From assembly GCA_964611035.1 (NCBI GenBank), contig CAZSWT010000001.1, positions 65,697 to 129,696 on the forward strand: a stretch of DNA of 64,000 nt, read 5' to 3'. The position numbers and the translations under genes are program-made. Positions 17,792 to 27,062 of the stretch are shown here, in pieces. Numbering within the stretch: the first letter of the stretch is position 1; each line of letters opens with the position of its first letter. The notes under the pieces are model-generated. The model was not told where the DNA came from, ran no database searches, and was given only the letters and a program-made list of their open reading frames with translations. Source of the stretch: B33-G16 sp964611035. GTDB taxonomy: Bacteria; Desulfobacterota; DSM-4660; Desulfatiglandales; B25-G16.

Positions 17792-17830
17792 AACAAGATT
17801 TTTTAGCCCTTGATAAACATATCACAGTTA
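17788..17830 (+). pseudogene. argF: Possible 5' remnant of argF
   Basis: In the frame that would overlap argD by the common ATGA arrangement, the codons read (ATA) KQDFLALDKHIT, resembling the ArgF N-terminus (M-K-x-D-F-L-x-L). The start would need one G that is now A. The frame is cut after 14 codons by the foldback element. Short, so tentative; ornithine carbamoyltransferase is otherwise absent from this cluster. Confidence 0.4.
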
Positions 17831-18121
17831 GTAACATTTTAGCTCTTTGAAATTACCTGGTGAATGAGCATGGAGATGTCTTTTTTTATCATGCCCTCAC
17901 AAAGACAAGTCGGTAGGCAGCTTCAAACCAGTGCACACGGACAAAGTTCCTAGAAGACAATGACGAGTTGCTCGTGCACATGGTTTGAAGCGGCACGCTG
18001 AGGCCCCATGTTAGAGGGCATGATTAAAAAAAGACATCTCCATGCTCATGCATCTCACCAAGGATAACTATGTGGCCTTTAATAAAAGCCAGGGGGAGTT
18101 TTAAAAGAGCTAAAATGTTAC
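17831..18121. repeat. ~290-bp foldback element, copy 2
   Basis: Begins GTAACATTTTAGCTCTTTG and ends AAAGAGCTAAAATGTTAC, a near-perfect 18-bp terminal inverted repeat. The inner arm differs from copy 1 by GGGG to GGAG, matched on the opposite arm by CCCC to CTCC, so pairing has been kept. It sits exactly between the argF-like remnant and the argG tail. I see no target-site duplication. Confidence 0.93.
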
Positions 18122-18122
18122 C

Positions 18123-18227
18123 ACATTTAAAGAAGACACGGTATATAACCAGAAAGATGCCGACGGATTTATTATACGTAATGGTTATGAATCGAAAATC
18201 GCAAATCTCATGAGACAGGGAAAGTAA
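18123..18227 (+). pseudogene. argG: 3' remnant of argG (argininosuccinate synthase)
   Basis: Directly after the foldback element the frame reads TFKEDTVYNQKDADGFI and ends at TAA 18225-18227, 34 codons in all. This matches the C-terminal end of argininosuccinate synthase. The rest of the gene is missing. ATG of argH follows one base later, as expected for an argG-argH pair. Either a real deletion or a misjoin in assembly at the repeat. Confidence 0.75.
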
Positions 18228-18228
18228 A

Positions 18229-19608
18229 ATGGCAAAAAAGCTCTGGGGAGGCCGCTTCACATCAGACACACATGACATGGTGAATACCTTTAATTCCTCT
18301 CTCCAGTTTGATAAAAGGCTGTGGAGAGAGGATATCCAAGGCAGTATAGCATACTGCAAAATGCTGGGAAAACAGGGTATAATCAGTGAGGATGAAGCCA
18401 AAAAGATTCTCTCTGCCTTGCAAGAGATCTATAGCGAGATAGAAAAAGGTGAATTTATCTTTGATGAGTCATCGGAAGATATTCATACCCTTATTGAAAA
18501 AGCCCTGATACACAAGACCGGCACACTGGGTGAAATGATCCATACCGGAAGAAGTAGAAATGACCAGATAGCCCTTGATACAAGGTTATTCATAAAAAAT
18601 TCAACAGGAAACATTCTACAACTGATAAGGGAATTTCAATTATCCTTGATCGAGCTAGCTGAAAAGAACCAGGATCTGATTATGCCGGGTTATACCCATC
18701 TTCAACGGGCGCAACCCGTGCTCTTAGCACACCATTTACTGGCTTACTACGAGATGACCAAGAGGGATACGCAAAGATATGAGGAGGCCTTGAAGAGAAC
18801 AAATGTCCTTCCTCTGGGGAGCGCTGCACTGGCTGGGACTACCTTTAACATAGACAGGGAATTTCTGGCCAAGGAGCTGAATCTGCAAAGGATAACGGCA
18901 AATAGCATGGATGCAGTATCGGACAGAGACTTTATACTGGAGTTTATCTTTATATCCGCTATTTTAATGATGCATCTTTCCCGTCTGTGTGAAGAGCTGA
19001 TTATCTGGTCAACACAGGAATTTGACTTTATAGAAATATCAGATTCCTTTGCTACTGGTAGCAGTATAATGCCCCAGAAAAAAAATCCCGATATACCTGA
19101 GCTGATCAGGGGAAAGACAGGGAGGGTATATGGTCACTTGATATCACTACTCACAACCATGAAAGGCCTTCCTCTTACCTATAATAAGGACATGCAGGAA
19201 GATAAAGAGCCCCTTTTCGATACTGTTGACACCGTAGAAAAATCACTGAGCATTTTCTCGCTGCTCCTCAGAGAGATAGATTTCAAAAAAGAAAATCTCA
19301 AGAAGGCAACTGAAAGTGGATATCTTGTTGCAACAGACCTGGCCGATTATCTTGTGACCAAGGGCATGACATTCAGAAAGGCTCATCACATTGTAGGTGA
19401 TATGATCCTCTCAGCTCAAAAGAAAAATAAGGAACTGCATCAACTTGACCTACATGAAATGAAACATTTTAGCAGCCTTATCGAGAATGATGTCTACGGA
19501 TGGCTTGATCCAGCATCATGTATCGAGCGTAGAAATATTAAGGGAGGAACTGGGCCTAAAGAAGTTAAAAAGGCATTACGTAAGGCAAAGAAAGAGCTAC
19601 AACCATAA
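18229..19608 (+). CDS. argH: Argininosuccinate lyase ArgH
   Basis: A 459-residue fumarase/aspartase-superfamily enzyme that splits argininosuccinate into arginine and fumarate. The N-terminus KLWGGRF is typical. Catalytic segments: HTGRSRNDQIA, the region PGYTHLQRAQPV with the general acid His, and the signature SSIMPQKKNP whose Ser is in the mobile loop. Complete and of normal length. It starts one base after the argG tail's stop, with GGGAAAG as a weak ribosome site inside that tail. Confidence 0.95.
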   Translation: MAKKLWGGRFTSDTHDMVNTFNSSLQFDKRLWREDIQGSIAYCKMLGKQGIISEDEAKKILSALQEIYSEIEKGEFIFDESSEDIHTLIEKALIHKTGTLGEMIHTGRSRNDQIALDTRLFIKNSTGNILQLIREFQLSLIELAEKNQDLIMPGYTHLQRAQPVLLAHHLLAYYEMTKRDTQRYEEALKRTNVLPLGSAALAGTTFNIDREFLAKELNLQRITANSMDAVSDRDFILEFIFISAILMMHLSRLCEELIIWSTQEFDFIEISDSFATGSSIMPQKKNPDIPELIRGKTGRVYGHLISLLTTMKGLPLTYNKDMQEDKEPLFDTVDTVEKSLSIFSLLLREIDFKKENLKKATESGYLVATDLADYLVTKGMTFRKAHHIVGDMILSAQKKNKELHQLDLHEMKHFSSLIENDVYGWLDPASCIERRNIKGGTGPKEVKKALRKAKKELQP

Positions 19609-19657
19609 AGACAAAGAATAAACCAACTGCAACAAACACTAATATAAGGAGGTAAAA

Positions 19658-19981
19658 TTGTTGAAAGGTATGCCTAACATGGGTAATTTGCTTAAAAAGG
19701 CACAACAGCTTCAGGAAAAAATGGCAAAGTTGCAGGAAGAACTAAGTGAAAAGACAGTGGAAACATCGGCTGGGGGCGGAATGGTAACAGTTATAGCAAC
19801 TGGAAAACAAGAAATCGCTTCTATTAAGATTGACCCCGAGGTTGTAAATCAAGAAGATATTGAGATGTTACAGGATCTTGTTTTAGCAGCAGTCAATGAC
19901 GCACTTTTTCAGGCAAAGCAAATGGTCAGCGAAGAGATGACGAAACTAACCGGTGGCGTTAATATACCAGGCTTGATGTAA
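19658..19981 (+). CDS. ybaB: Nucleoid-associated protein YbaB/EbfC
   Basis: A 107-residue YbaB/EbfC-family DNA-binding protein: MGNLLKKAQQLQEKMAKLQEEL helical arm, then the beta core (AGGGMVTVIATGKQE) and the C-terminal helix ending TGGVNIPGLM, all family-typical. AAGGAGG at 19646-19652 favours TTG at 19658 or 19661 over the ATG at 19670. It lies next to recR as in many bacteria, though dnaX, the usual third member, is missing. Confidence 0.93.
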   Translation: MLKGMPNMGNLLKKAQQLQEKMAKLQEELSEKTVETSAGGGMVTVIATGKQEIASIKIDPEVVNQEDIEMLQDLVLAAVNDALFQAKQMVSEEMTKLTGGVNIPGLM

Positions 19982-20063
19982 AAAACTTAGGATGTCCGAT
20001 CGTGATAGTGGATACGGAATGTGAGCCACATATCACATATCGTATATAACTTTAGGTATTGAA

Positions 20064-20669
20064 ATGGGGATTTATCCATCATCACTGGGAAAGCTAATTG
20101 AACAATTTAGCAAATTCCCTGGTATTGGAAAGAAGTCAGCGGAGAGATTGGCGCTTTATGTCTTGAGGACTCCAAAAGATTTCGCTGAAGAATTGGCCCG
20201 AAGTCTTTTGGAAGTAAAAGAAAAAATTAAATTCTGTTCCGTATGTTTTAACCTTACCGATAAAGATCCTTGCCCCATTTGCACCGATCAGAGGAGAGCA
20301 AATGGCGTCCTTTGCGTAGTTGAAGGGCCTGGAGACCAGCTGGCCATTGAAAAATCAGGGATCTTTCAAGGCAGATATCATATTCTACAGGGGGTTCTTT
20401 CCCCTTTAGATGGTGTAGGAATAGAGGACATACGTATCGCTGAGCTCATGAGCCGCCTGAGAAAAGAAAATATAAAGGAGGTTATACTGGCAATCAATCC
20501 AAGCGTAGAAGGGGAAGCCACAGCTTCATACCTGGCAGATCTCCTGAAAGAAAAAGATTTGACTGTTACAAGAATCGCCTTGGGTATTCCACTGGGTGGT
20601 GACCTTAAATATATAGACAGCATGACCCTCAAACGATCTATTGATAACCGCTCCCAATATTCCTATTGA
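20064..20669 (+). CDS. recR: Recombination mediator RecR
   Basis: A 201-residue RecR. It has an N-terminal helix-hairpin-helix (LIEQFSKFPGIGKKSAERLA), a four-cysteine zinc finger (CSVCFNLTDKDPCPIC), a Toprim domain (VLCVVEGPGDQLAIE) and a C-terminal Walker-B-like strand. It acts with RecO and RecF in loading RecA on gaps. Length is standard (~200). Same strand as ybaB, 82 bp downstream. Confidence 0.96.
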   Translation: MGIYPSSLGKLIEQFSKFPGIGKKSAERLALYVLRTPKDFAEELARSLLEVKEKIKFCSVCFNLTDKDPCPICTDQRRANGVLCVVEGPGDQLAIEKSGIFQGRYHILQGVLSPLDGVGIEDIRIAELMSRLRKENIKEVILAINPSVEGEATASYLADLLKEKDLTVTRIALGIPLGGDLKYIDSMTLKRSIDNRSQYSY

Positions 20670-20900
20670 TCCTTAAACGGTTTCCGGTGTTTTCTCTTTT
20701 TGATCCGAAAATAGAATTAATTTTCATCCTTGTGGTATCCAGAATGGGCATGAAGGTTTAATTCTGAATATATCATTCTGATATCAAAAAAGATCTGGGA
20801 TTACGTGTAGTGGCAAGATATCCAGAATTCAAGGTGGCCCAAGATTAGAATTTCGTAACTGTTCAGGTAGCCACCAAGGCACTAAAACACAAAGGATAAA

Positions 20901-20924
20901 CCTGCCCGCCGTCTGGCAGGCGGG
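20901..20924. repeat. GC-rich palindromic repeat
   Basis: CCTGCCCGCC-GTCT-GGCAGGCGGG, a GC-rich palindrome in AT-rich surroundings. Related words occur at 25325, 34513, 40044, 41477, 42607 and 52182. Confidence 0.75.
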
Positions 20925-21033
20925 TATGAGTTTTGCCCCCTTATCTGAAAAGGAAGACCTCATTGCAAGAAAGAGAGTGGATTAATATTAATGAGCCTAA
21001 GGCTCATTAATATGACTCTCATTAAAGAGGTTA

Positions 21034-21340
21034 TTAAAAAAAATGGATCTTCTCCAAATTAGTTGGTCAAGATTAAGGCTTAAATCTTATTTGATTAATG
21101 ATTTCAGTAGGTATAGCTTTTAAAAGCAACTCCGATAATGGGTACCTACCAGGCTCATCATAGCAGTTGCCTATAAAAGTAATTTCCTGTTAATACTTAA
21201 TTTCTGGAGTAACATTATCACCTAACAATATGGCCTAATTAATCAAAAAGGTTAATGGTGAAATTACATTTAATTTCAATATGTTGTATTTTGGTAAATC
21301 ATTTTTCTACCAACTAATTTGGAGAAGAACCAAAAAAATT
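21034..21340. repeat. Inner foldback element in copy I
   Basis: TTCTCCAAATTAGTTGGT (21050-21067) recurs inverted as ACCAACTAATTTGGAGAA (21309-21326), and the flanking A-rich bases extend the match outward. About 300 bp, no coding capacity, lying wholly within GTAAC copy I. Confidence 0.8.
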
Positions 21341-21857
21341 AATTCTTTCATCTTAGTGTCTTGGTGCCTTAGTGGCTGAGTAGTTTCAGAATTTAAGTAT
21401 TTACAAATGGATGTTCCGCTTTATTTCACAACAATGGCTCTGATCGAGGATGAACAGCGTGTGGCGACTGAAAAAATTATCTGGAAAAATGGTTTGATTT
21501 AAAGCATAACAATTATGATAAAAATAAACATGTTAATAATAGACAATCTCCCTTTTAATCTTGCTTTTTTTGAGAACATATATGAAAAAAAAATGAACCT
21601 AAACACCCTCTTTTGTAATAATCTCTTTCCCCAGGCATTACAAAAACTTATACCAAGGATGGTGTTGACCTATCCCTTATAAGATGGATGTTGTCTATGA
21701 CCCCTACTCAACCTTTGCAAACCCTTCAAAAGAACATCCGCTCGGTAATGAGGCTACGTGGAGAAAAACCAACTACCTGATTTCCTGGAAATCCTAACAA
21801 AAAGGCAGGATCCGATGTTTTGTATAACAGAATTATTTTGATTCAGCGCTGTTGTGT

Positions 21858-23117
21858 ATGGATAAGACAAAGAAAGATAAGTTTTCCTACGGTTATGTAA
21901 TCGCCGCTGCCTGTTTTGGCATCCAGGCGATAGGTGTGGGTACGTATATATCCTATGGGGTATTTTTTAACTCGTTAGCATCTGAATTCGGATGGTCACG
22001 GGCGGCTATCTCCGGCGCCTCTTCGATAGCTTTTTTTCTTATGGGTCTGTTCGGCATCTTTGTGGGCAGGCTAAACGATAAAATAGGACCGAGGAATATA
22101 ATGGCTGTCACCGGCTTCTTGTTCGGGCTGGGCCATTTGCTCATGTCCAGGCTTGGTGCTGTCTGGCAGCTTTATCTGTTCTATGGCATCATTATCGGCA
22201 TTGGCTTAAGTTCCGTTGATGTGATCGCCTTAAGCACGACAGCACGATGGTTTGTCAAGAAAAGGGGAATGATGACAGGCATCGTTAAAATTGGTACTGG
22301 CGCCGGCCAATTTATCATGCCCCTTGTGGCAAGTATGCTTATCATGAGCTATGGCTGGCGGACCTCATACACCATTATTGGTGTGGGGGTGCTCTTATTG
22401 CTTGTTGCAATCGCTCAATTGCTCAGACGTGACCCGGGCCAGATTTCTCCATTGCTGGATTGTGGGAATGATGTGTCAGGGGGTAAACCAGGTTTAGCTG
22501 ATGAAGGTCTTTCCCTCGGCGAGACAGTCCGCACGAGGCAATTCTGGATAATTTGTGCGGTTAACCTGGCCATCGTCTTTTGCTTCATGACTATCATAGT
22601 GCACATTGTCCCTCATGCCCAGGATATACGGGTTTCCACAACCAAAGCTGCAATTGTTCTCTCTGCTATTGGCGGCGTGAGCATGGCAGGTCGGTTTATC
22701 ACCGGGATTGCCATTGATCGAATCGGCAGCAAAAAGGCAATGATTTTATGCTTTATCCTGCTCATCGCCGGGCTTTTGTGGCTGCAAATGGCCAAAGAGC
22801 TGTGGATGCTCTATGTTTTTGCCGTGATTTACGGCATTGCCCATGGCGGATATTTCACTACTATGTCACCCATCGTTGCCGAATTTTTCGGATTAAACGC
22901 TCATGGTGTCCTATTTGGCATCGTTGCCTTCAGTGGTACTATTGGCGGTGCTATTGGCCCTATTCTGGCTGGATACATTTTTGACGTCACCGTTGGATAT
23001 AGTTTGGCATTCTGGCTCTGTACATTGATGAGTGCTTCAGGGCTTCTGCTATTACTATTACTGAAACAAGTAGATGCAATAAGGCAAAAAAATATGGGAT
23101 CAGACGCAACCCAATAA
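21858..23117 (+). CDS. MFS transporter, monocarboxylate/oxalate-formate type
   Basis: A ~419-residue twelve-helix carrier. The N-terminus (FSYGYVIAAACFGIQAIG, then YGVFFNSLASEFGWSRA) and the loop GRLNDKIGPRNIM match the OFA/MCT-like branch of the MFS, which moves small organic anions. A long hydrophilic loop separates the halves near residues 195-220. Start ATG 21858; TTG 21852 is also in frame. A different MFS gene follows in the same direction after ~260 bp. Substrate not determined. Confidence 0.88.
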   Translation: MDKTKKDKFSYGYVIAAACFGIQAIGVGTYISYGVFFNSLASEFGWSRAAISGASSIAFFLMGLFGIFVGRLNDKIGPRNIMAVTGFLFGLGHLLMSRLGAVWQLYLFYGIIIGIGLSSVDVIALSTTARWFVKKRGMMTGIVKIGTGAGQFIMPLVASMLIMSYGWRTSYTIIGVGVLLLLVAIAQLLRRDPGQISPLLDCGNDVSGGKPGLADEGLSLGETVRTRQFWIICAVNLAIVFCFMTIIVHIVPHAQDIRVSTTKAAIVLSAIGGVSMAGRFITGIAIDRIGSKKAMILCFILLIAGLLWLQMAKELWMLYVFAVIYGIAHGGYFTTMSPIVAEFFGLNAHGVLFGIVAFSGTIGGAIGPILAGYIFDVTVGYSLAFWLCTLMSASGLLLLLLLKQVDAIRQKNMGSDATQ

Positions 23118-23377
23118 GTATTTTCAGCTTTCCATTCTGGCAAAGAGAATGTGCGTCTCAACCAGCAAAGCCCGCATAGGCATTGACAATCCCAAAAGCC
23201 TCAGATATAACTCATTACTCATTTATTAATTAAGAATTCTTCAAGGGAAACCCATTGCTCAAAGGAAAATAGAGCCCTTCGGAAATACTCACTCACATGC
23301 CCTATGGCTGTTTCAGGCATTGTTTCTTCCCTTGCGTATCTACTTTAACACGCCTGAGCATCTATAAAAAACTCGTT

Positions 23378-24655
23378 ATGACTTGTGTAAAAAAATCCCA
23401 ATCCCGTGATCCCCACCGCTGGGTAGTTTTTGGCGTGATTTCCTCGGTGTACTTTTTAGTCTTTTTCCACCGTGTCTCCACATCGGTGATTGCGCCTGAT
23501 CTTCTGGCCACTTTTAATACAAATGCTACAGCATTAGGGTTCATGTCCTCCATGTATTTCTATCTCTATGCCTTGGAGCAGCCTCTGGTAGGTCATCTAT
23601 CAGATGTATTGGGGCCAAGAAAGGTGGTGGGATTTTGGTCTTTGGTAGCAACCATAGGCTGTGTCTTATTCGGATTAGCCCCAACTATTGGGTGGGCTGC
23701 TATAGGCAGGGGCCTCATAGGTTTTGGCGTAGGCGGGGTTTACGTTCCTGCGATGAAGTCCTTTGCTCAGTGGTTCCGAGAAAAAGAGTTTGCCACCATG
23801 ACTGGATTTTTTCTGGCCTCAGGTAACTTAGGAGCAATCGTGGCTACCACACCACTTGCATGGATGTCCAGTGTGTGGGGTTGGAGGTTGAGCTTTTTGA
23901 TCATCGGTGGTATAACACTCATGCTTGCGCTTGCTACCCTCGTATTTGTTCGGGATCACGACACAGTGATTGAACCATTGAGCAAAGAAGCCCCTATACC
24001 AAATTCCCAATCAGTGACTTCCTGGGGATCAGTTCTTAGAGTTCTGAGCTCTCTGCGATTCTGGGTTTTGGCTGCGCTTTTCTTCGGATTTTTTGGGCCC
24101 TATTTTACGTTCCAAGGCCTCTGGGCTACTCCCTTTATCATGTCTATACTCAATTTGGACGCTCTACGTGCTAGTGAATTGAATATGTTGATTCCGGTGG
24201 GATTTATCCTTGGTGCCCCTTTATCTGGATGGCTTGCAGATAGAATCTTACATAGCAAAGTCGATATACTTCTGTGTCTTTTAGCTCTTATGACGGGCAT
24301 CTGGGCAATTCTCGCATTAGGTTTTCATTCCATAGCAATAGGAGGCATGATAGTCCTGTTACTCGCCATGGGGGGGATTGCCGGAGGATTCGCCACTAAT
24401 CTCTGGGCATTGGTCCGAGAAACAACCTCAGGCCCTATCCTGGGACTCACTTCTGGCCTCCTTAACCCCTTCCCCCTGCTTGGTCCGGCCATCTTGCAGG
24501 GTTGGACTGGAGCCATTGTGAATCGCATGGATAGAGTGAATGGCATATATCCACCGGCAGCGTATAAAAGTGCCTTTACGGTTTGCCTCATATTTATTAT
24601 AAGTTGCCTCATCCTATGCGCAGTTTTTAGAAAGATATTGCCTAAGAGAGATTAG
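23378..24655 (+). CDS. MFS transporter
   Basis: About 425 residues when begun at ATG 23378 (MTCVKKSQSRDPHRWVVFG); an upstream ATG at 23297 would add 27 residues of poor composition. Twelve hydrophobic segments. Conserved loop GHLSDVLGPRKVVG after helix 2, and a second loop GWLADRILHSK. Early helix FHRVSTSVIAPDL is typical of the sugar-phosphate/hexuronate-like branch. Not closely similar to the preceding MFS gene, so this is not a tandem duplication. Substrate unknown. Confidence 0.85.
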   Translation: MTCVKKSQSRDPHRWVVFGVISSVYFLVFFHRVSTSVIAPDLLATFNTNATALGFMSSMYFYLYALEQPLVGHLSDVLGPRKVVGFWSLVATIGCVLFGLAPTIGWAAIGRGLIGFGVGGVYVPAMKSFAQWFREKEFATMTGFFLASGNLGAIVATTPLAWMSSVWGWRLSFLIIGGITLMLALATLVFVRDHDTVIEPLSKEAPIPNSQSVTSWGSVLRVLSSLRFWVLAALFFGFFGPYFTFQGLWATPFIMSILNLDALRASELNMLIPVGFILGAPLSGWLADRILHSKVDILLCLLALMTGIWAILALGFHSIAIGGMIVLLLAMGGIAGGFATNLWALVRETTSGPILGLTSGLLNPFPLLGPAILQGWTGAIVNRMDRVNGIYPPAAYKSAFTVCLIFIISCLILCAVFRKILPKRD

Positions 24656-24800
24656 ACCGTGGAGCCCCACGGGCAAGCCCGTGGTACCACTAAGTTTCGC
24701 CGATTCGCTTCGCGAACGGCGAGACTTAGTGGTACGACATCCCGACCGTCAGCGCATTCATCCACGGCTAAAGCCGAGGCTTTCTGCGGTCGGGGCAAAA
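24656..24800. repeat. Composite palindromic repeat downstream of MFS gene
   Basis: Contains CACGGGC-AA-GCCCGTG, then GTACCACTAAGT...ACTTAGTGGTAC around CGCCG/CGGCG arms, then CCCGACCG...CGGTCGGGG as outer arms around AGCCG-type pairs. It could terminate the MFS transcript, but there is no T-run directly after the stems. Confidence 0.65.
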
Positions 24801-24923
24801 AACGCATTCTTATCAAAATAACCATTAATTGAGGGGCCATAATTAAAATTTAGAGCCCTCTTCCTTATAAAGAGAAGGAGGTTTTGTACCTGAGAAAAAT
24901 TGTTAAAAGGGAGAGCAAAAAAA

Positions 24924-25286
24924 ATGACAAAAAAGAATATCTTAGGAATTACTTACAAAGAGTGGCATTATTTATTAATCAGCATCCTTTTTCTTATCCT
25001 TCCTGTTGTAACTATTATTCCGACAGGGTTTTCTACGTGGATGATGGGATTTATTGTATTGCTTCTCCTGGTCGTCTGGTTCACTTTTGTACTATATATT
25101 TTGTTATTCAGCACTAAATTCACCAGGGAACAGGGTAGGGAAATGGAACTGGTGAAAAGTATTGAAAAATATTTCATAAAGGTACTCGAAGATGTGGAAT
25201 GGACTGATGATACTGTAAATATGGTAATTGATGCCTTATACGATTGGACACGATTGCCTAAAGAGGAAAAACATGAGAGATACTAA
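24924..25286 (+). CDS. Small two-helix membrane protein, unknown
   Basis: About 120 residues from ATG 24924 (MTKKNILG); GGGAGAG lies upstream. Two adjoining hydrophobic segments (about residues 15-35 and 38-65 in this numbering) are followed by a charged, probably cytoplasmic tail (REQGREMELVKSIEKYF ... LPKEEKHERY). I do not recognise the family. Ordinary codon use and a clear ribosome site argue that it is real. No link to the neighbours is evident. Confidence 0.6.
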   Translation: MTKKNILGITYKEWHYLLISILFLILPVVTIIPTGFSTWMMGFIVLLLLVVWFTFVLYILLFSTKFTREQGREMELVKSIEKYFIKVLEDVEWTDDTVNMVIDALYDWTRLPKEEKHERY

Positions 25287-25319
25287 TGTAAATTTCAACT
25301 CACTTCCCCCTTACCGCTC

Positions 25320-25365
25320 GTCGGGCCGGCCTGCTAGACTTATGGCGGGCAGGAGCTGAGCGAGA
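25320..25365. repeat. GC-rich repeat fragment
   Basis: GGGCCGGCCTGC ... GGCGGGCAGGAGC, similar in wording to the other GC-rich palindromes of this window. Confidence 0.5.
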
Positions 25366-25438
25366 GCTATAGCTGTCAGGCGCGGAGTTTCGCATCACAA
25401 CCTAACGCCAATAGCACATATCTTGTAGCCTTTTTGCT

Positions 25439-25468
25439 TTGACACACAACACTCTTTCATCTTATTCT
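25439..25468 (+). promoter_or_regulatory. Promoter of crotonase gene at 25514
   Basis: TTGACA 25439-25444 and TATTCT 25463-25468, 18-bp spacer. The preceding CATATCTTGTAGCC resembles the sequence before the plsB promoter (CATATCTTGTGGCC at ~8367). Confidence 0.6.
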
Positions 25469-25513
25469 ATCCACCCAGCAAAGAAAATTCGTATCATTTA
25501 GGAGGAGCTGAAA

Positions 25514-26227
25514 ATGGCACGTGTAGAATATACATTAGATAAAAAAGTGGCTATTATTACCATGAACGATGGCGAAAACCTGTTCAATCTCGCATTTTTG
25601 GACTGCTTTCTCACAGTCTTAGATGAGATTGAAAATGATACAGATGCCAATTCACTTATTGTTACCTCCGCCCATGAAAAGATTTTCTGTAACGGGATTG
25701 ACCTGGATTGGCTAGCACCGTTTATTAAAAAAAATGATATGGAGACCGCAAAGGCATTTTTCTATATGATGATGAAACTTTTCAAACGGATCCTCCTTTA
25801 TCCAATGCCTACAATCGCTGCAATATCAGGCCATGTGTTTGCTGGCGGAGCCATCATGAGCTGTGCCTTTGACTTTCGCTTTATGCGTGCTGACCGAGGC
25901 TTTTTTTCCTTTCCAGAGGTAGACCTTGGCATTCCGTTTCTTCCCGGTATGATTGCTATCATCAAAAAGGCAATCTCCATGTACAAGTTTGAAGAAATGC
26001 AGTATAGCGGAAAACGAGCCACTGCCGAGGAATGCGAAGCGCATCACATAGTCATAAAGGCCTGTCATATGGATGACCTGATGAATGAGGCACTCTCTTT
26101 TGCAAAAGCCTTAAACAAGCGCAGAGAGGTAATCGCCGAGATGAAGAAACGGATGTATAAGGATATTGTCCATACCATTGATGTGGAAGATCCACCGGTG
26201 ATCGAATCTGGCATTTTTTATGTATAG
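25514..26227 (+). CDS. Enoyl-CoA hydratase/isomerase family protein
   Basis: A 237-residue crotonase-fold protein, a little shorter than average. The oxyanion-hole loops are FCNGIDLDWL and SGHVFAGGAIM. The position of the first hydratase glutamate is Ala, while the second (FPEVDLGIPFLPG) keeps Glu, the pattern of enoyl-CoA isomerases rather than hydratases. AGGAGG is 8 nt upstream of ATG 25514. A glycerophosphodiesterase follows after 38 bp, so the two may be cotranscribed. Not a close relative of the crotonase at 417. Confidence 0.85.
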   Translation: MARVEYTLDKKVAIITMNDGENLFNLAFLDCFLTVLDEIENDTDANSLIVTSAHEKIFCNGIDLDWLAPFIKKNDMETAKAFFYMMMKLFKRILLYPMPTIAAISGHVFAGGAIMSCAFDFRFMRADRGFFSFPEVDLGIPFLPGMIAIIKKAISMYKFEEMQYSGKRATAEECEAHHIVIKACHMDDLMNEALSFAKALNKRREVIAEMKKRMYKDIVHTIDVEDPPVIESGIFYV

Positions 26228-26265
26228 GCAATTGCTATAAACTAACATTTTTTAGTGAGGTTGCA

Positions 26266-26940
26266 ATGATCATTATGGGACATCGTGGAGCTGCGGCTCT
26301 GGAGCCTGAGAATACCCTGCTTTCAATTGGAAGGGCTATCGAAATTGGAGTTAACGCAGTGGAGATAGATGTGCATTTTAGCAAAGACAAAGAGATAGTC
26401 GTTATACATGACTCAACCTTGGATCGCACCACTGATGGCACTGGGCCTGTTTGCAATTTTACCATTGATGAGCTGAAAAAACTTGATGCGGGTAAGGGTC
26501 AGCGCATACCCACACTTCAGGAAGTCATTGATTTTATTGACAACAAAGTGACTCTTGCCATTGAGTTGAAGGAAGGGGATACAGTAGAAAGTGTTTTCGA
26601 GCTGATAAAGCGGAATAACATTGAAGACAGCGTATACGTGATTTCTTTCTGGCACAGGTTTGTAAAGACCATAAAAGCCATGGACAGCCACATCAAAACC
26701 GGCGTACTATTTGTGGGATGCCCTGTGAACACATGCATTGCTAATCAGACATCAGCAGATGCACTCGTGATGAATTACGCCTTTATAGACAGAAAATTTG
26801 TCCAAACAGCTCATAGAGAAAATCTTAAAGTTTTTATATGGAATATTGATAAAAAGAACCTTCTAAAGCCATACGTTGATATGGGTGTAGACGGTATTGG
26901 AACCAATGATCCGCGAGTGCTGTGCGAGTATTTTATGTAA
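26266..26940 (+). CDS. Glycerophosphodiester phosphodiesterase
   Basis: A 224-residue GDPD TIM-barrel enzyme releasing sn-glycerol-3-phosphate from glycerophosphodiesters. Catalytic and metal residues: His in MGHRGAA, Glu in EPENT, E-x-D in EIDVHFS, His in VVIHDSTLDRTTDG, Glu in AIELKEG. No signal peptide, so cytosolic (UgpQ-like). Length and motif order are normal. GTGAGG precedes ATG 26266. Close spacing to the crotonase suggests a small lipid-related operon, an inference. Confidence 0.93.
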   Translation: MIIMGHRGAAALEPENTLLSIGRAIEIGVNAVEIDVHFSKDKEIVVIHDSTLDRTTDGTGPVCNFTIDELKKLDAGKGQRIPTLQEVIDFIDNKVTLAIELKEGDTVESVFELIKRNNIEDSVYVISFWHRFVKTIKAMDSHIKTGVLFVGCPVNTCIANQTSADALVMNYAFIDRKFVQTAHRENLKVFIWNIDKKNLLKPYVDMGVDGIGTNDPRVLCEYFM

Positions 26941-27062
26941 TCAATAGAGCAATATCTTTCCCTTTTCGGACAACAGGCAACGGTGAACCGTGAACCGTTA
27001 CAAATGCATATAGGACTATACAGACATCGATCAAAAAAAATAATCGCTAAAATTAGAAAAAG

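Larger units (their letters stand above)
20855..21387. repeat. GTAAC foldback family, copy I (interrupted)
   Basis: Left end GTAACTGTTCAGGTAGCCAC continues CAAGGCACTAA; right end TCTTGGTGCCTTAGTGGCTG continues AGTAGTTTC, the inverse of the left. Other copies are 111-270 bp; this one is ~530 bp because other elements lie inside. Confidence 0.8.
20670..21857. other. 1.2-kb non-coding region filled with nested repeats
   Basis: No credible gene. It holds the GTAAC foldback copy I (20855-21387), a GC-rich palindrome (20901-20924), a TAATGAGCC/GGCTCATTA hairpin (20987-21011) and an inner inverted-repeat element (about 21034-21340). From 21390 to 21857 I see only AT-rich sequence. Confidence 0.7.
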
